Shown piece after piece: positions 13,021 to 24,889 of a DNA stretch of 64,000 nt (positions are counted from its first letter, which is position 1; every line of letters starts with the position of its first letter). The notes below the pieces were generated by a model. That model worked only from the letters and a program-made list of their open reading frames with translations. It was not told the DNA's origin and did not search any database. This DNA is from Hansfordia pulvinata. Taxonomy: Eukaryota; Ascomycota; Sordariomycetes; Xylariales. The position numbers and the translations under genes are program-made. The stretch is from assembly GCA_006538405.1 (NCBI GenBank), contig BJKQ01000016.1, forward strand, positions 248,001 through 312,000, read 5' to 3'.

Positions 13021-16000
13021 TACCCTGTACGAGTAGGGTGGTATTACTCTACCTCGCCAGGTTGGGCGCTCAGTCCCGTGCAGCCAACCAGCGAGGCTGA
13101 GCCTCTGGCCGATGGTTTGGCGCGGCTGGGGCTTACGGTTCTCCGGGGGGATGTCGGATATTGGGGGAATAACACAAAAAGAGACGCCCAGCGCCGTGAC
13201 AACTGACCGGGGCCTGGGGCAAGGCGGAGAGAACAACACGGCGATCTGGGATGGAAAGCAGACCCCGAAAGGAGAAAAGAAAATAGAATGCAGGCTGGCA
13301 TCGTCTCGCGTCGTGATTCGCGCACGCGGTCGCATCGCCCTAGCGTCTTCCCTAGAACGGCGGGAGACGGTCGCCTCCGCGGCGGCCATGTGCAGCCAGG
13401 GGAGGCTGGGCTGGGGACGGCAGGTGAACAGCGAAGAGGCTTGCCAGCTAATAGAATTGAACAACAAACAGCGTGCTAGCTTCTTGAAGGAGGGTTTCCC
13501 GAGGGCTGATTGTCGAGGCCCGATGTGTCTCCAAGACGCTGGAGTGCAGGTTGATGACGAGGAGAAAAACCCCGTCAGGGACTTCACCACCGCCATTAAC
13601 AGCCTGGCCGGGGCCCGATCGACGTGTTTGGGCATCTCTGGCCTTGCCCGAATCTCACCCCACCCTGGTGTGTCCAAAGAGCTGGCCTTTTGATGCGATG
13701 GTGGCACAGGGCGAGCAGTTGGATGCCGAAAATAGCCTCTCGCATGCTCCGTTTGTGATTAGGGACGTATCAACTGGAAGCAAGTGAGCTTCTTTCCCGG
13801 CTGTTTGGAGCGGGGCTGCTGCCCGCTTGACGAAATACCTTGGACGTCCGTGGCTAAGTCGAGTGAAGTCTCGCGAAGGGGTTATACAATGGGAGTCTCT
13901 AGTTCCCACCTGTCTCACTTAGGTTCTGACTCAGATCTTGTACAACATGGCTGCCCAGCCACTGTGAAGACCCGAGATGGACGAGGAACGGCTGTGCGGC
14001 TGGGTTGACTTGTGCCACCGCGGCCTCAGCACCCACTCCGGAAAGTCATCCTACTTGACAGCGACGCGGCTTCGGACTGCACCAAGCGTGATGGCCTCCG
14101 ACGATAATGGTCTTGAGCCCACAGTTCCGGCCGCTGTGACACCACTGCAGGGCCGCACATGCTGAATGCCTTCTGCGTCAACCTGGAGTGGTTCGAAGAC
14201 ATGGGATATATCGTGATCCGGCGATCAGCGACGATCAGCCAGGAACTAAGGTATATGTCTCAGATCCACGATGGACTGACGGGTCCGGCCATGTTCCGAG
14301 TACTCAAGCAGCGAAGAGAACTTGCCGACACAATCGTTCGCTTGCTGTCGCTGGGCCGAGGCCACGCATCAGCGCCTCTCACTGTCCACACCCCTCCCCT
14401 CTTTTCTGTGACGTACGAAGCGCGGGAGCCACTCTGATCAAGTGCGCGTGGGTGGCTCCAACTTCAGGTGTCTTTAAGTGAGAGATTTGATGACCGGTAC
14501 GGCAGGGACAGAGGCGGGGTTCTTCGTGCCGTCGCCTCCAACTCGCCACCGATGGTACCGGTCGGCTGTTTATTCTTGCTGGACTGGAAGATTGGGCCGA
14601 GCCATGCGCAATTTCGACCAGACTCTCGTGTCGTGTCCGTGTGGGCTGAGGACGACCGGGAAGCCGCCAGATAGTCGTACGTCGCTCGCGAGCAAGCAGT
14701 CTTCTCGAAAATTAGAGAAGCGCACGGATGATAGATCTACAGATGGTTTGCAGCCTGCTGATTACTCGTAGAGGCCCCTGCAGCGCTGTGACCTGCAGAA
14801 ATTTCCCCGGGAATCCTGGACCGATTCCTGCTCCTTGACAGCGGGCCGTTCCGCTTCCTAGTACGGACTATCCGAAATAGCCACTTTGGGAGGGCTCCGC
14901 CTTTTCCCCTCTGGATAAGGTCCTCTTTTATTTTGATTGTTCGCCACCCACTGCCGCCAGCTTCGGCCTTTTATCAGATGGCTGCTCTTCCTGTGGACAT
15001 GTCGCATACGAGTAGGGGTACCGGCGCTCACCGCGCTGCTCGGCGGGCTGAACCAACCTGCTCACGAGTCAGTGCACTCGGAGTCGCGTGCTGCGGTCAT
15101 TAGGTGTTATTGATGCGGGCCGACGTTTTCACCACCATGGCTGCGCATAGATCTGAATCATGTGGCTACCACTTCATGCAATGGGCCCTACTTGTCAGCC
15201 CAGCAGCAAGGACCCAGCATTTGACTTGACAACTTGGGAAGAAAAGTCTGGAGATCCACGCAGGAGACAAGACGGTTGCCCAAGTCGAGGAGTCGTGCGT
15301 GCCCTCAGTCACTTGGAGCTGTCCGATTTCACAAGCATACTCGTACTTGAACGTGCCGAGTCAGTACCCTACTGGCTTAGTCGCCTGCGCGGGGCCCTGG
15401 CAAGCATTGGAGGCTGACGGCGTGCCATGCCCCATGTCATGGATGGACGGGGCTTGGACTTGCCGGGTTGCCCCGAACGCCTCGACTTTCGGCCTGAAAT
15501 CTTGGCCATCCATTGACGGTTCGCGCTGACGCAGGACTTGCAGCCCGGGTAGGTGGCTGCCACGACCCGGTTGGTGGTTGACGATGGCGAGATGGCGACA
15601 CTGACATGGCCCGGCACAGGTCGGACCAGGAGGGGTCCCTGGAGACCGACCGGGTCTGTGAAAGTGAGGCTATGTGCCTCGCTGTTCTGCTGGAGCGCAT
15701 CCGCCAGGGCCAGCGCCAGCGAGCGGATGCCGCCGTTTCCGCTCGATATGTTTCCACGGGTGGGGGCGGATCGCACAGTCTTGCGCGTCGGACGCAGAGA
15801 GCCCCAGCCAAAACGCAGCTTTCGGATGGCTTTGCGTCCGCCTAATGGCCCTGTTGGCGCTGCCGCGGTGCCCTGGGCCGGCGCCATGAAGGGTCGATCC
15901 GCATTCGCCAGCGTGACCGTACGCCACTGGAAACACTTCTTCGTCATAGCAAAGTTTGCGCGAGACTCCACCACGAATGGGACAGGAACAGACTTGGCGG

Positions 16001-19000
16001 GTAGACGATGTGATCGGAAGCATCTTCTGTACGGACTGCAGCTCTCAGAGGCACTAAGGCCCTTTCGAGTTCGCCGGTCTCAGTTTTCAGGGATCCTGCT
16101 GTTAGCCATGTCTTGCCCGCAAAGTACTCCATATCTCTGAGCAAGTATTCGTCTAGCCAGCACGGGTTCAAGGCCAGGGTAAGGCGGGGCTCTCGCAAGA
16201 AGTGATTGGGTGCTGGTGACCAGTTTTCGGTCAGAGTGAGGCGGCGGGTGGAAGGATAAAGAACTGCATCAGGATCCTGAGGAGTTCGCGGGGCTGGCCG
16301 AGCCTTTGAGACCTGGCCGGCCCGTCTGCGGCCTGCTGGAAAGATCCTGCCGCCGCCACAGTGAGCTGGAAGCCCCAGATGCCGAGATCGATGAGGGCAT
16401 GTGGGTGTTTGCAAGGTCGGATTCTGCACCATCGCGCTTCCTTCTGCTGACACGTCTCCTGGGTGGCCGGCCGTCTGGGAACTCGGCGGCCGTATTGTTG
16501 AAGCGATCGATCTGAGACATTTGCCGTCGACCCTGCAAGCGGCCCACTGCTCTTCGAGGCGCGACACCTGACGGCATTCGCCTGATCTCCAGGCTGCGAT
16601 GGTGTCCCTTCAATACACAGGCCTCTGCGCGGGCACAAGCCCCTGCACCAGATGCGCACTGGCTGGTCCCCCGCGAGTCAGCACTCGTGGCTTGGAGCCT
16701 TGGATCTGCTACTCTCGCCGACACGAGATGCGGGAGGGGAGATTTTCTCTGGCATCGGCCGACGAGACCACGACACGGTGGCGTGGTGGTGGTCGTTCCG
16801 CCAATTGTGCTTGAGTGACTTGTTCGTGTCAACGGCCCACCGCACATTCTATGACTATCTGGAAAGATTTCTTGCGTAGACAAGACCCCTGACTGGACGA
16901 GCCTCGAGGGGTAGCATGACCCATTCGTTGCCGGGTGTCTTGAATGGGCAGGAGAGTTGAGTCGTCATACAGACACGTGAGAATGCGCGTGCTGGGCCAA
17001 CCGGGCTTCGCTTTTCCCCTCGCCTCCCCCCTTTTCCCTGGCCGCGAGGCACAGTCGTCTATCGGCCGGCGCAGTTGCTGCACAGAACAGGCCAATCATA
17101 GAGGGTCGGGACTGTGCGTTTGTGTCCAGGCGCTAGTTAGCCCGCAGTGACCTATGAGGACGCCCGAGGCTCGCCCGGCCCCGGCCATGCTGTGGAGGGA
17201 CAAGCCCTCAGGCCAGCTACTTGTACCCGGCGAGGCTTGAGCCAGTGAGGGCAGCTTCTCGGGAGATCGGTCGCGCTGGGGGCCTCTCTGACAGGCGCGC
17301 GGAATGCATGTCTCGTGTCGGCGGACGCGTGTTTTCCTTTCCTGTTCGCCGGCGTTGCTTGCGTTGCAAGCGGCCGGTTGGTTGGGTGGGTGGCCGAGCC
17401 GGCCGGGGCCGCTGCCATGGTCCGCTCTAGCGCTGAGGCCGGGCCTCGGCGGTGGCTCACGCAGGTTGTCGTATCGTCAAGATGATCTGGGGGGCCATCG
17501 CGGGGCGCGCGCGCGGGTGGCTCCGATGGATGTGATGTGATGGTTGACCACGTTTGCATATGAGACAAGGGTCCCGGATGACACGCACCTGGCCGGCGCA
17601 GCGAGCGGCAGCGGCGGCGTAACGGCAGCGGCAAATCGCAGGCGAGAGCCAGGATTGCGGGCCGATGGAAATGGGGTCTGCTCGTCGTGCATGGGTCGAT
17701 CCCTGGGGCTGTTCGTTCGTACGAGTATGGATCTGTAGTCGAGTGAAGTCGACTGGTGAGGCGGGTGGGTGTGTTGAGCTGGGAGTGTTTCAGTGAGCCC
17801 TAGTGGCTATTGGTAGCCCAGCCCAATTCCTGTACTGAGGTATGGACTCGTGTGCCCAATCGCGAGGCTAGCCTGGGAGGCACCTAATAAGGCACTTAAT
17901 TCGTCGGTCAGTGCAGCGGGAGACCAGCACGGGCGAGGCCCAGGTACGCCAGCCTAGGGCCCTGCAAGCCCCATTCTGCATCCTGAAAGCCCCGTAAATT
18001 CGGGGCTCTGGACGCCACACACTCGTACCGTACTGCCTTCATTCCCGTTCAGTCCAATGGATCCAATCCACTGCTGGTCTGTGCGGCACCTCATAGATCG
18101 TGGGGTTGGCCCGTATTCCCCCTAACGGTCGAACGGCCGCCGCTTCGGACAAGAGTGAGCCGACCAGAGTGACGTACATCAAGTTGTCTAAAACCATACC
18201 ATCATATTACAGGCATCTTGCTGGGGTTGCCTTGTACTGGACAAGCAAGACGCTGGAGGCCTGGATGGGCACCACGAGCCAGCCACGCCTGGGATGCCCT
18301 CTGCTTGCAAGATGACACTCTCTCCCCGTGCGTGTTCGTGTGCGTGCGTGTGTGTTGGCACCCGATGCAACTACGTCTGTGAGTCTACCTACTGCCAGAT
18401 TGAGGTATCTGTACACACGGTAGATTGAAGGATACCTTGAATTCTTCAGAGCCTGACGAAGCCCGACTCCGACACCAGTCTATCTGGACCTGATCTTTCC
18501 GAGTCTCTCCTCTCTGTACGCAGGCGGTAGCACTCGCTTATATTCACAACTCATGGACGTGGCCTGCCATTCGCCCATCGAGGAGGCGCTTGCAGCTGGC
18601 CACACCACCTTTACATCTATACGCGGGCGGGCAGACGAGTATGTGCTCACGTCCAATGGATGTACGCGCCCGTGGCATCTCGACGCAGCGGATCGGTCTC
18701 ACGGGCGGTGCGCAGCACGGAGCCTTGAGCGATGCTTGCCGGCTGTGTCGCGTTGATTTCTCTCCACGTGCATACACATCAAGCCACCGGCCGCGTGTTC
18801 TTACACTGTCGGTACTCGTATGTACGTGGGGAGACCTGTGCCCGCACCCAGATGCACTCATAGGATCACCCTTCCATCACACCGTGAGACGCCCACCTCA
18901 CACGCGTGGTACAGCGGCATATGTCGCACTGCCGGTGCAGGACCGGGTTCTGTCCCGGTAGCTGATCTATCCGCGATCAAGAGCCTCTACGAGTATCTAC

Positions 19001-20595
19001 CTACCTTACGAGTATACGTCGCGGACGGTGCAGGCTTCGGAGACGTGTACATTAGGTACCTCTCTCTGCACCCGTGGTTGCGTGGTACACCCATGTACTT
19101 TCCAAAGTCGTTTCCAGATCTGAGCAGACACATAAGGTGCCCTGTTTTTTGGGATCGTGCACGGGAAGGCGGCTGGCCCGGTCTGTACCTGCGGGCAGTC
19201 GCCAGGTCGCTTTAGACCATCATGTACCTACTTCAAATCGGATTGGATGCATGGATGCAGGTACCTAAAGTGGTCTGTACGACGGGATTTATTGATAACA
19301 GGTACCTACCTAACATAATATGCCCATATCCTTGCGCGGGCATGCCCGCCCAGATGAGCTACCTACGAGTATGTCCCACCATTCATGTTGGCCGTCAACT
19401 CGGCCACTTGCTTGGCCACCTCATCTTACACTTTTCCCAATCTGCATCATCATCTTGGGCCAGCATCGACTCGCATCCATGTTCACCCTCTGACCCGCAG
19501 CCTCTCCACCCGCAAACCGTCCGCCGCTGGCTGGCCGCCCGCCCGCCACGGCTCGGACCAGTGACCTTCGTCTCTTGGCCCCGGACACGACACAAGCGCC
19601 CCTGCGGCTACGCCAGCAGCTCGAGGCCGTCGCCTCGCGCGCATCCAGTCGACAGCGCCGGGACGCACGACATACTTGCAGCTCTTCGGCCGCTGCTCTA
19701 TCGAAGGCTCTCAGCCTTGCCGGCGTTTGTTCCGAGCCCTCCTAGTCGCCTACCTCTTCCCAGCTGCTCCCCTCTCTCTCGCCCACCGCTTCCCGTCGAC
19801 AGCCTGGCCGGCAGGCTTGCACAGTGAGGCTGTCTATCTACTGTGCGCCCGCCGCCACTCACAGCCGGGCAAGCTGTGTCGCGAATCTGTCTGCACTCAC
19901 GTCCTGTCCCAAGTCCCGCCGACACCCCCGGTTCCTTTCCAGGACCCCTAGTCCCACCGTATACTTGCTCCAGCAGCTATGGTAGTCCACCGTACATAGC
20001 CCTTCACTCGCTTGCCTTCTTGCCAGTGCGACCAGGAGTACTGTTTCCTTCGTCTCATCTGCGGCCCCATCTGTCGCCATCAGCGTGTCCCCATCTGGTC
20101 CTCGCCGGTCAGATTCGAGTTACGTGGACGCCTTCGATGCCTCCGGATAGCGGCCCCGAAAGCCGGCCTGTTGGGCAGCAGGAGCGCCAACATGGCCGTC
20201 TTGCCACTCAGCATCGCAACCTCGCATCCCCGGTACCGTCGGGTTGTCCGGTAGGCTCGGCCGGATTACGTCCTCCGGCTGCCGAGACGGCCCATCACAC
20301 GCCAAACCTGCAAGATCTACGACCTCCACTTTCCGTAACGGCTATCCAGGTTGATGCCCAATACGCCTCCACATGCCCTGGGGAGGGGACGCCGACCTCT
20401 GCAGCCCATGCCCTCGCGATCTGCGATCCGCTGCGGCCTGTGCTGGTCGCGTCTGACAAATGTGTTGTTCGCGCACCTGCGGCCGCGACCAACGTCCCTC
20501 GTTCGGGGACAACGACTAGAACTCCCCACACAGATACAGAATCACGAACCACACCCTGCCCCGCTCACCTCCGAGCAGTTCCTCTCTGGAACAGA
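13021..20595. other. Large gene-free tract with repeated TACGAGTA octamers
   Basis: Frames of 130-260 aa occur on both strands (for example 13112-13693 + opposite 12934-13707 -), but none shows a domain, convincing introns or consistent codon bias. TACGAGTA or its complement occurs at 13028, 14763, 15007, 15338, 17720, 18813, 18988, 19007 and 19364. Tacctacc-type motifs are frequent at 19.0-19.3 kb. The last kilobase is probably the 5' region of the F-box gene. Confidence 0.45.
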
Positions 20596-21480
20596 ATGTA
20601 CCCCCATCTAGATACCCTGCCGGACGAGATTCTTGCCGAGATCCTCACGTTCCTCGACGTTGGTGATGTGTTGACAACGTCTAGAGTATGTTGGCCGATC
20701 CTGTGGCTTTTCAGTAAAGACCCCTCAGCCTGTTTCGCTACTCCTGTGCAGCCCTTGACTGTGAAAGCTTCCCCTGCCACGTATTCCGTCTCTCCACGCC
20801 CCCCCCCCCCCCCCCCCCCCCTCCTTGTTTGGTGTCGAGTTTTGAAAACACCGGGATTGCGCAGGTCATATCAAGCGATCAAGTAACTTGTGGTACACAA
20901 ATGGAAAAGACAAGCATTGATTTTCGCCACTGCGGCGTGAAGGCCTCGTGATGGCGGCCTACTCACAACACCAACTGACGGCATCCTTTAGGTCAACCGC
21001 CATCTTCGGAGTCTTTCCCTAGATCCTATTCTGCACGCGTCCCGCTTGAGCAAAGTTAGAGCTGTGCTTCCACCACTCCTTTTCTCGCCCTCGCGACCCT
21101 CTCTCGCCCAGCTTATTTCGAGAGCCATCTTCCTGACTAATACGACAAGAATCTCGCGGCACCTCGCACGGAATTTGATTTCCATACGCCTGTCCAGGCG
21201 ACTCCTGCAACGTCCTTCAGCTGATTACCTTGTAGAGCGGGGCGTGCTTCCCCATGAATGCCTGCACTGCGGTCTAGCACCTGGTTTAGTGGCGACAAAA
21301 CGCGCAGTCGAGAAAGAGAGGCTCAAAGATGGACTCCGGCGCTTTCTTGGCGATGTGTGGCACACTCGAGTCTGTGAGCGCGGCGAGGGCGTCAGACGAT
21401 GGGAAGAACACGCAGGCGTTGGCCGCGTGTGGCGCCTGAGGCGCTTCTGGGAGCGCGTCAGTCGCGACCACGAGTCGTAA
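20596..21480 (+). CDS. F-box protein (probable SCF substrate receptor)
   Basis: Two exons, 20596-20685 and 20992-21480, give 192 aa. The F-box is at the N-terminus: LDTLPDEILAEILTFLDVGD then VLTTSRVNRHLRSLSLDP, split by a 306-nt intron (GTATGT donor, TTTAG acceptor, phase 0). In SCF ubiquitin ligases this motif binds Skp1. The rest is basic and helical (LARNLISIRLSRRLLQRPSA, GVLPHECLHCG, RAVEKERLKDGLRRFLGDVW), with no WD40 or LRR repeats, so the substrate-binding part is unrecognised. The frame is open upstream to about 19843; I chose the Met just before the F-box, and an upstream start is possible. The intron carries a C23 tract at 20799-20821. Confidence 0.78.
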
Positions 21481-24400
21481 ATAAACACCAGCTCATTATC
21501 AGCTTCAGCCGTCGAACACAAGGCGAGCACCTGTCGCTGGCCCATTTTAATAAAGTTGAATCTTTATTGAGTACTGGCTTTGCCTTCGACAATCCAGTTC
21601 CTTACCTGGCCAACCAGACCTGGCACGGCTGTGTTTACCAACAAGACTTCACTTGCTCGACCCATCGCCCAAGCTTCCGATGAACAGGTGAACGTATTTT
21701 CTTCGTGCACGCGGCGCATGTGCAGCATCAGTTCACAACCTGATCCAGCGCAAAGAGGGTCTCGTTCGACGCAATGCCTACAGGAAAGGATCGTGGGACG
21801 TAAGGGGCTACGAGTATACTGCCACCTGGGCCCCTGTCATACCAGACACATCATCTCGGAGAACCAAGCTTGTACCATGTACGATATACCGCACCCCAGC
21901 AGCTGGCCCTGGTGCTCAGGGGGTGGGGGCAAGCAGCTTAGCTGGCATCCCGGGAGTGGCAGAGAGTCCACAAGCCCGCTCGGTGATCGTCTGGGAGAAT
22001 CTCACAGCGCGTGCTCGGCAACGATTCGCCGGCGCACTGAATAGGACACCTGGATCTCGAGCATCAATGATCAATAATGCAACAGAGATCTCTTCCAGTG
22101 AGCTAGCGACGCTGTCTTGTTGTCATCATGTAGCAGTGCCCAAGACCCATCTATGGCCCCCTCCCCCCGTCGGCCCCCCTCCCCGTATCTCCCCGGAAGA
22201 GGTAACTGGCGCGGGCGGGACTGCGAGAATTCGCATGTCGCAGCGGACTTGAGGAGAGGGACATGGTGTAGGGAAGTGCAGTGGTGCAGGTGCCCCCTGA
22301 GGCAGAGGCTTCCATGCCTCGAGGCTTATTGGATCAACGATGCTTCTTCCGCCGGATTCTACGAGTATGAGACCGAGGTCTCGAACACTTTCTGCTGCCG
22401 GACATCATTGCGAGGCTCACTCGTCCTTGCTCGACATTCGTCTCCGGAGTCTGGCTCTCGCTCTTTCTGGGCACGTATCAACTCACCCACAGGTCTAAGC
22501 TGAGGGGCTTTCCAGTCGGCAGCCCTCTATGGGCCGTGGCCAGCTGAGGCCGGGCCGTTGATGCCCCCTGATGTCATGGTGAGCCGGCCATGTTGCGTAC
22601 GCACCCTCATCTCCGGGCCAAGCAGAGTCCCGCTCTCCTGTACGCGCTGCGTCCCGGGCATGCAAGCCTCTCTGCGGCCTCTGACTGACCGGTGGCGCCG
22701 CATCCAGGCAGGGCTCTCGTGGGCAAGTAGACCTCCTCCGAGGTCTGAGGTACTCTGTACTCGTTGGAGAGGGTAGAGCCCGGGCGTATGGCGGTGTGAA
22801 GGCGAGGCTCTGCATCGAAAACAGGCAGTCGTGTGCGCAAGAGACGCCTCTCCTCCGCGAGCCGTCCGATAATGGGCTTCGCTTTCGCGTCCAATACTCG
22901 GCATCCGTTATTGATCCGATGCATAGGTGCGTTGGCCACTCAGCACATGGCTCCCTGCTTCATGACGCCGGAATTACCTCACCGACTACGGGGGGCATGG
23001 CAGGAAGATGGTGAGTACTTGCTACCGCAGGATGCGTACGCTTCATTATATTGGCCGCGGCGAGACCGAGGACAAAGGTCGTCATTGGCAGGGAGTACGC
23101 GTAGAGCTCAAGGCGCCCAACTTCGCGATCCAAGTCGGACGCCTTAGGAGGTAGACAGCCTCCAGAGACCCTTACTTCTGAGGTCAATCCAGCTGGGGAA
23201 ACTGGCCCAGCTTCGTAAGGCCGTCTCCAGCAATTCACGAAGTCAAATAGGGACCAAGACATGTAGGACTCTGCGGGCTTCAGCCCACTCAAATCCCATC
23301 ACTCACCACTCTTGGTCGCGCTTCACCGCCGCGCAACATTGCCCCCTCGCGTGGCAGGCTGCCAGCAAGGATTCACGCCCCCTTTCCCTGTACGTGCCAA
23401 CCCCTCCCTCCCATTCCTGAGCCGCCACCCCCACAACACCCGGCTTCAGCTGGGCGACGCAATACTGACGAGAATATTGCGTACTCGCCACTTCCGTCCT
23501 GTTCCCACTTCATCTCGAAAGTGCGGCCCCAGAAACATGGCCACTCCGGGAAGCCCTTTCCCTTGCGGACCGAGCGGACGAGAAAACAACAGGACCGGGC
23601 GCGATTCGCCTGCGTTCCGGTGCCGAGGGCCCGGGGCTTGCTGGACGACTGGTGAGGTTGCTTTCCCGTCTCTCCGAGGATCATACCGGTGAGCCCAGCC
23701 GGTGGTATCCAGCTGTCTGCCGCTGCGTGCAGCTGAAGATCAGTAATCACCGCCCCCCCCCCCCCCCCCCCCCCCGCGCCTCTCCTGCCATGACTGCATG
23801 ACATCAACGAGCCGAATGAGCCAAAGTTGTGGTTGTTGCAGGCCGCAGACTGTTGTAATTCAAAAATACTAGAAATCGCCAGGTCTGCCAAAGCAACTCA
23901 GCCCAGTTCCTCCCCCTTGTTGCACGGCACCGCCCTCCCCCTCACATTCTCTCGTCACGCCAAGCCTGTGAGAAGATGAGCGCCTTTCTGTGTGTGATGT
24001 GCTGCCGAGGTTGGATTTCGCAAAAGTCAGACATTATAACAGTAGCCACGCCGTGCGATGTCATCCGTCACCGTGACCGTTCGCGACCTCACGACCAATT
24101 AGCAAGGAATGGTAGACGGATTCGTTGTTGAACGCCTTTACGATCCGCTATTGGTCGTTCCTCGGTTGTCTTTGCGCCAATGTTAGTTCAGGTAGCAATG
24201 GAACCGAGAGAAAGTGATCGGCCTATGTTTCAAGCCGAACGAAGCCTTCACATACAACCTATGCGGCTCTGAAGGTCGATAGGTAGATCGGAATGCCCGA
24301 TTCCAACAATCAACTCGGGGCGAATTGTTGGACTGGGCCAAAAGTGATTGCACAGGCATTGAAAGGCTGTATAACAACGACTATTGATCCATCAAGCGTT

Positions 24401-24889
24401 TCGTTTCTGGGGTAAGCTTATCCATGGGACGATCGTCTTGCCCCCCGGCACTCTATATTGTTTCTGTCGCAGCCCAGGAAATCTCGAGGTCGGCTGTGGA
24501 GGCATTGCCAATTCCGACCTCATTGTCTGCTAACTCTTACTATCCTCCTGACTGTGTGCTTTCATGCCTTACCCAGGAAGATATGCGTGGCATTGATACA
24601 CGAGCACCCTCCTCTTGACACGCACGCTCATGTGTCGCTTTGTTGCCTACCTGAGTGAGGTTCGCACTGTCAACCCGAGTCACTGGTCGTTCCTTCCTTT
24701 GATCACGCAGGGTATGCACCTAATACATACCTAAAGTAAATAATTGAAGAAGGTGCCACGACCGGGCCTCCATGAACCACTGGTACTGGAGACGGGGCCT
24801 CATCCCAGCGCTCCCCAGGCCACCACTTCTCCGATCACCCAGCGCACAGCCAACAGAACCTCCACTTAGATGACAGCACTGGTATCGCC
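21481..24889. other. Gene-free intergenic tract with a C23 run
   Basis: About 3.4 kb between two plus-strand genes. TACGAGTA occurs at 21809 and 22360, and a C23 run at 23753-23775. Short frames on both strands lack domains or splice support. The right end is the promoter and 5' leader of the GT15 gene. Confidence 0.45.

Noticed and set aside
12934..13707. Overlapping long frames on both strands (257 aa minus, 193 aa plus)
   Set aside because: Neither shows a family motif, convincing start context or introns; in GC-rich DNA such mirrored frames arise by chance.
15369..16883. Several minus-strand frames of 117-207 aa
   Set aside because: Unrelated overlapping frames with no recognisable domain; likely stop-poor GC-rich sequence.
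19843..20595. In-frame N-terminal extension of the F-box protein (about 250 aa)
   Set aside because: Pro/Ser/Arg-rich without any ordered segment; the F-box normally sits near the N-terminus in this type, so the nearest Met was chosen.
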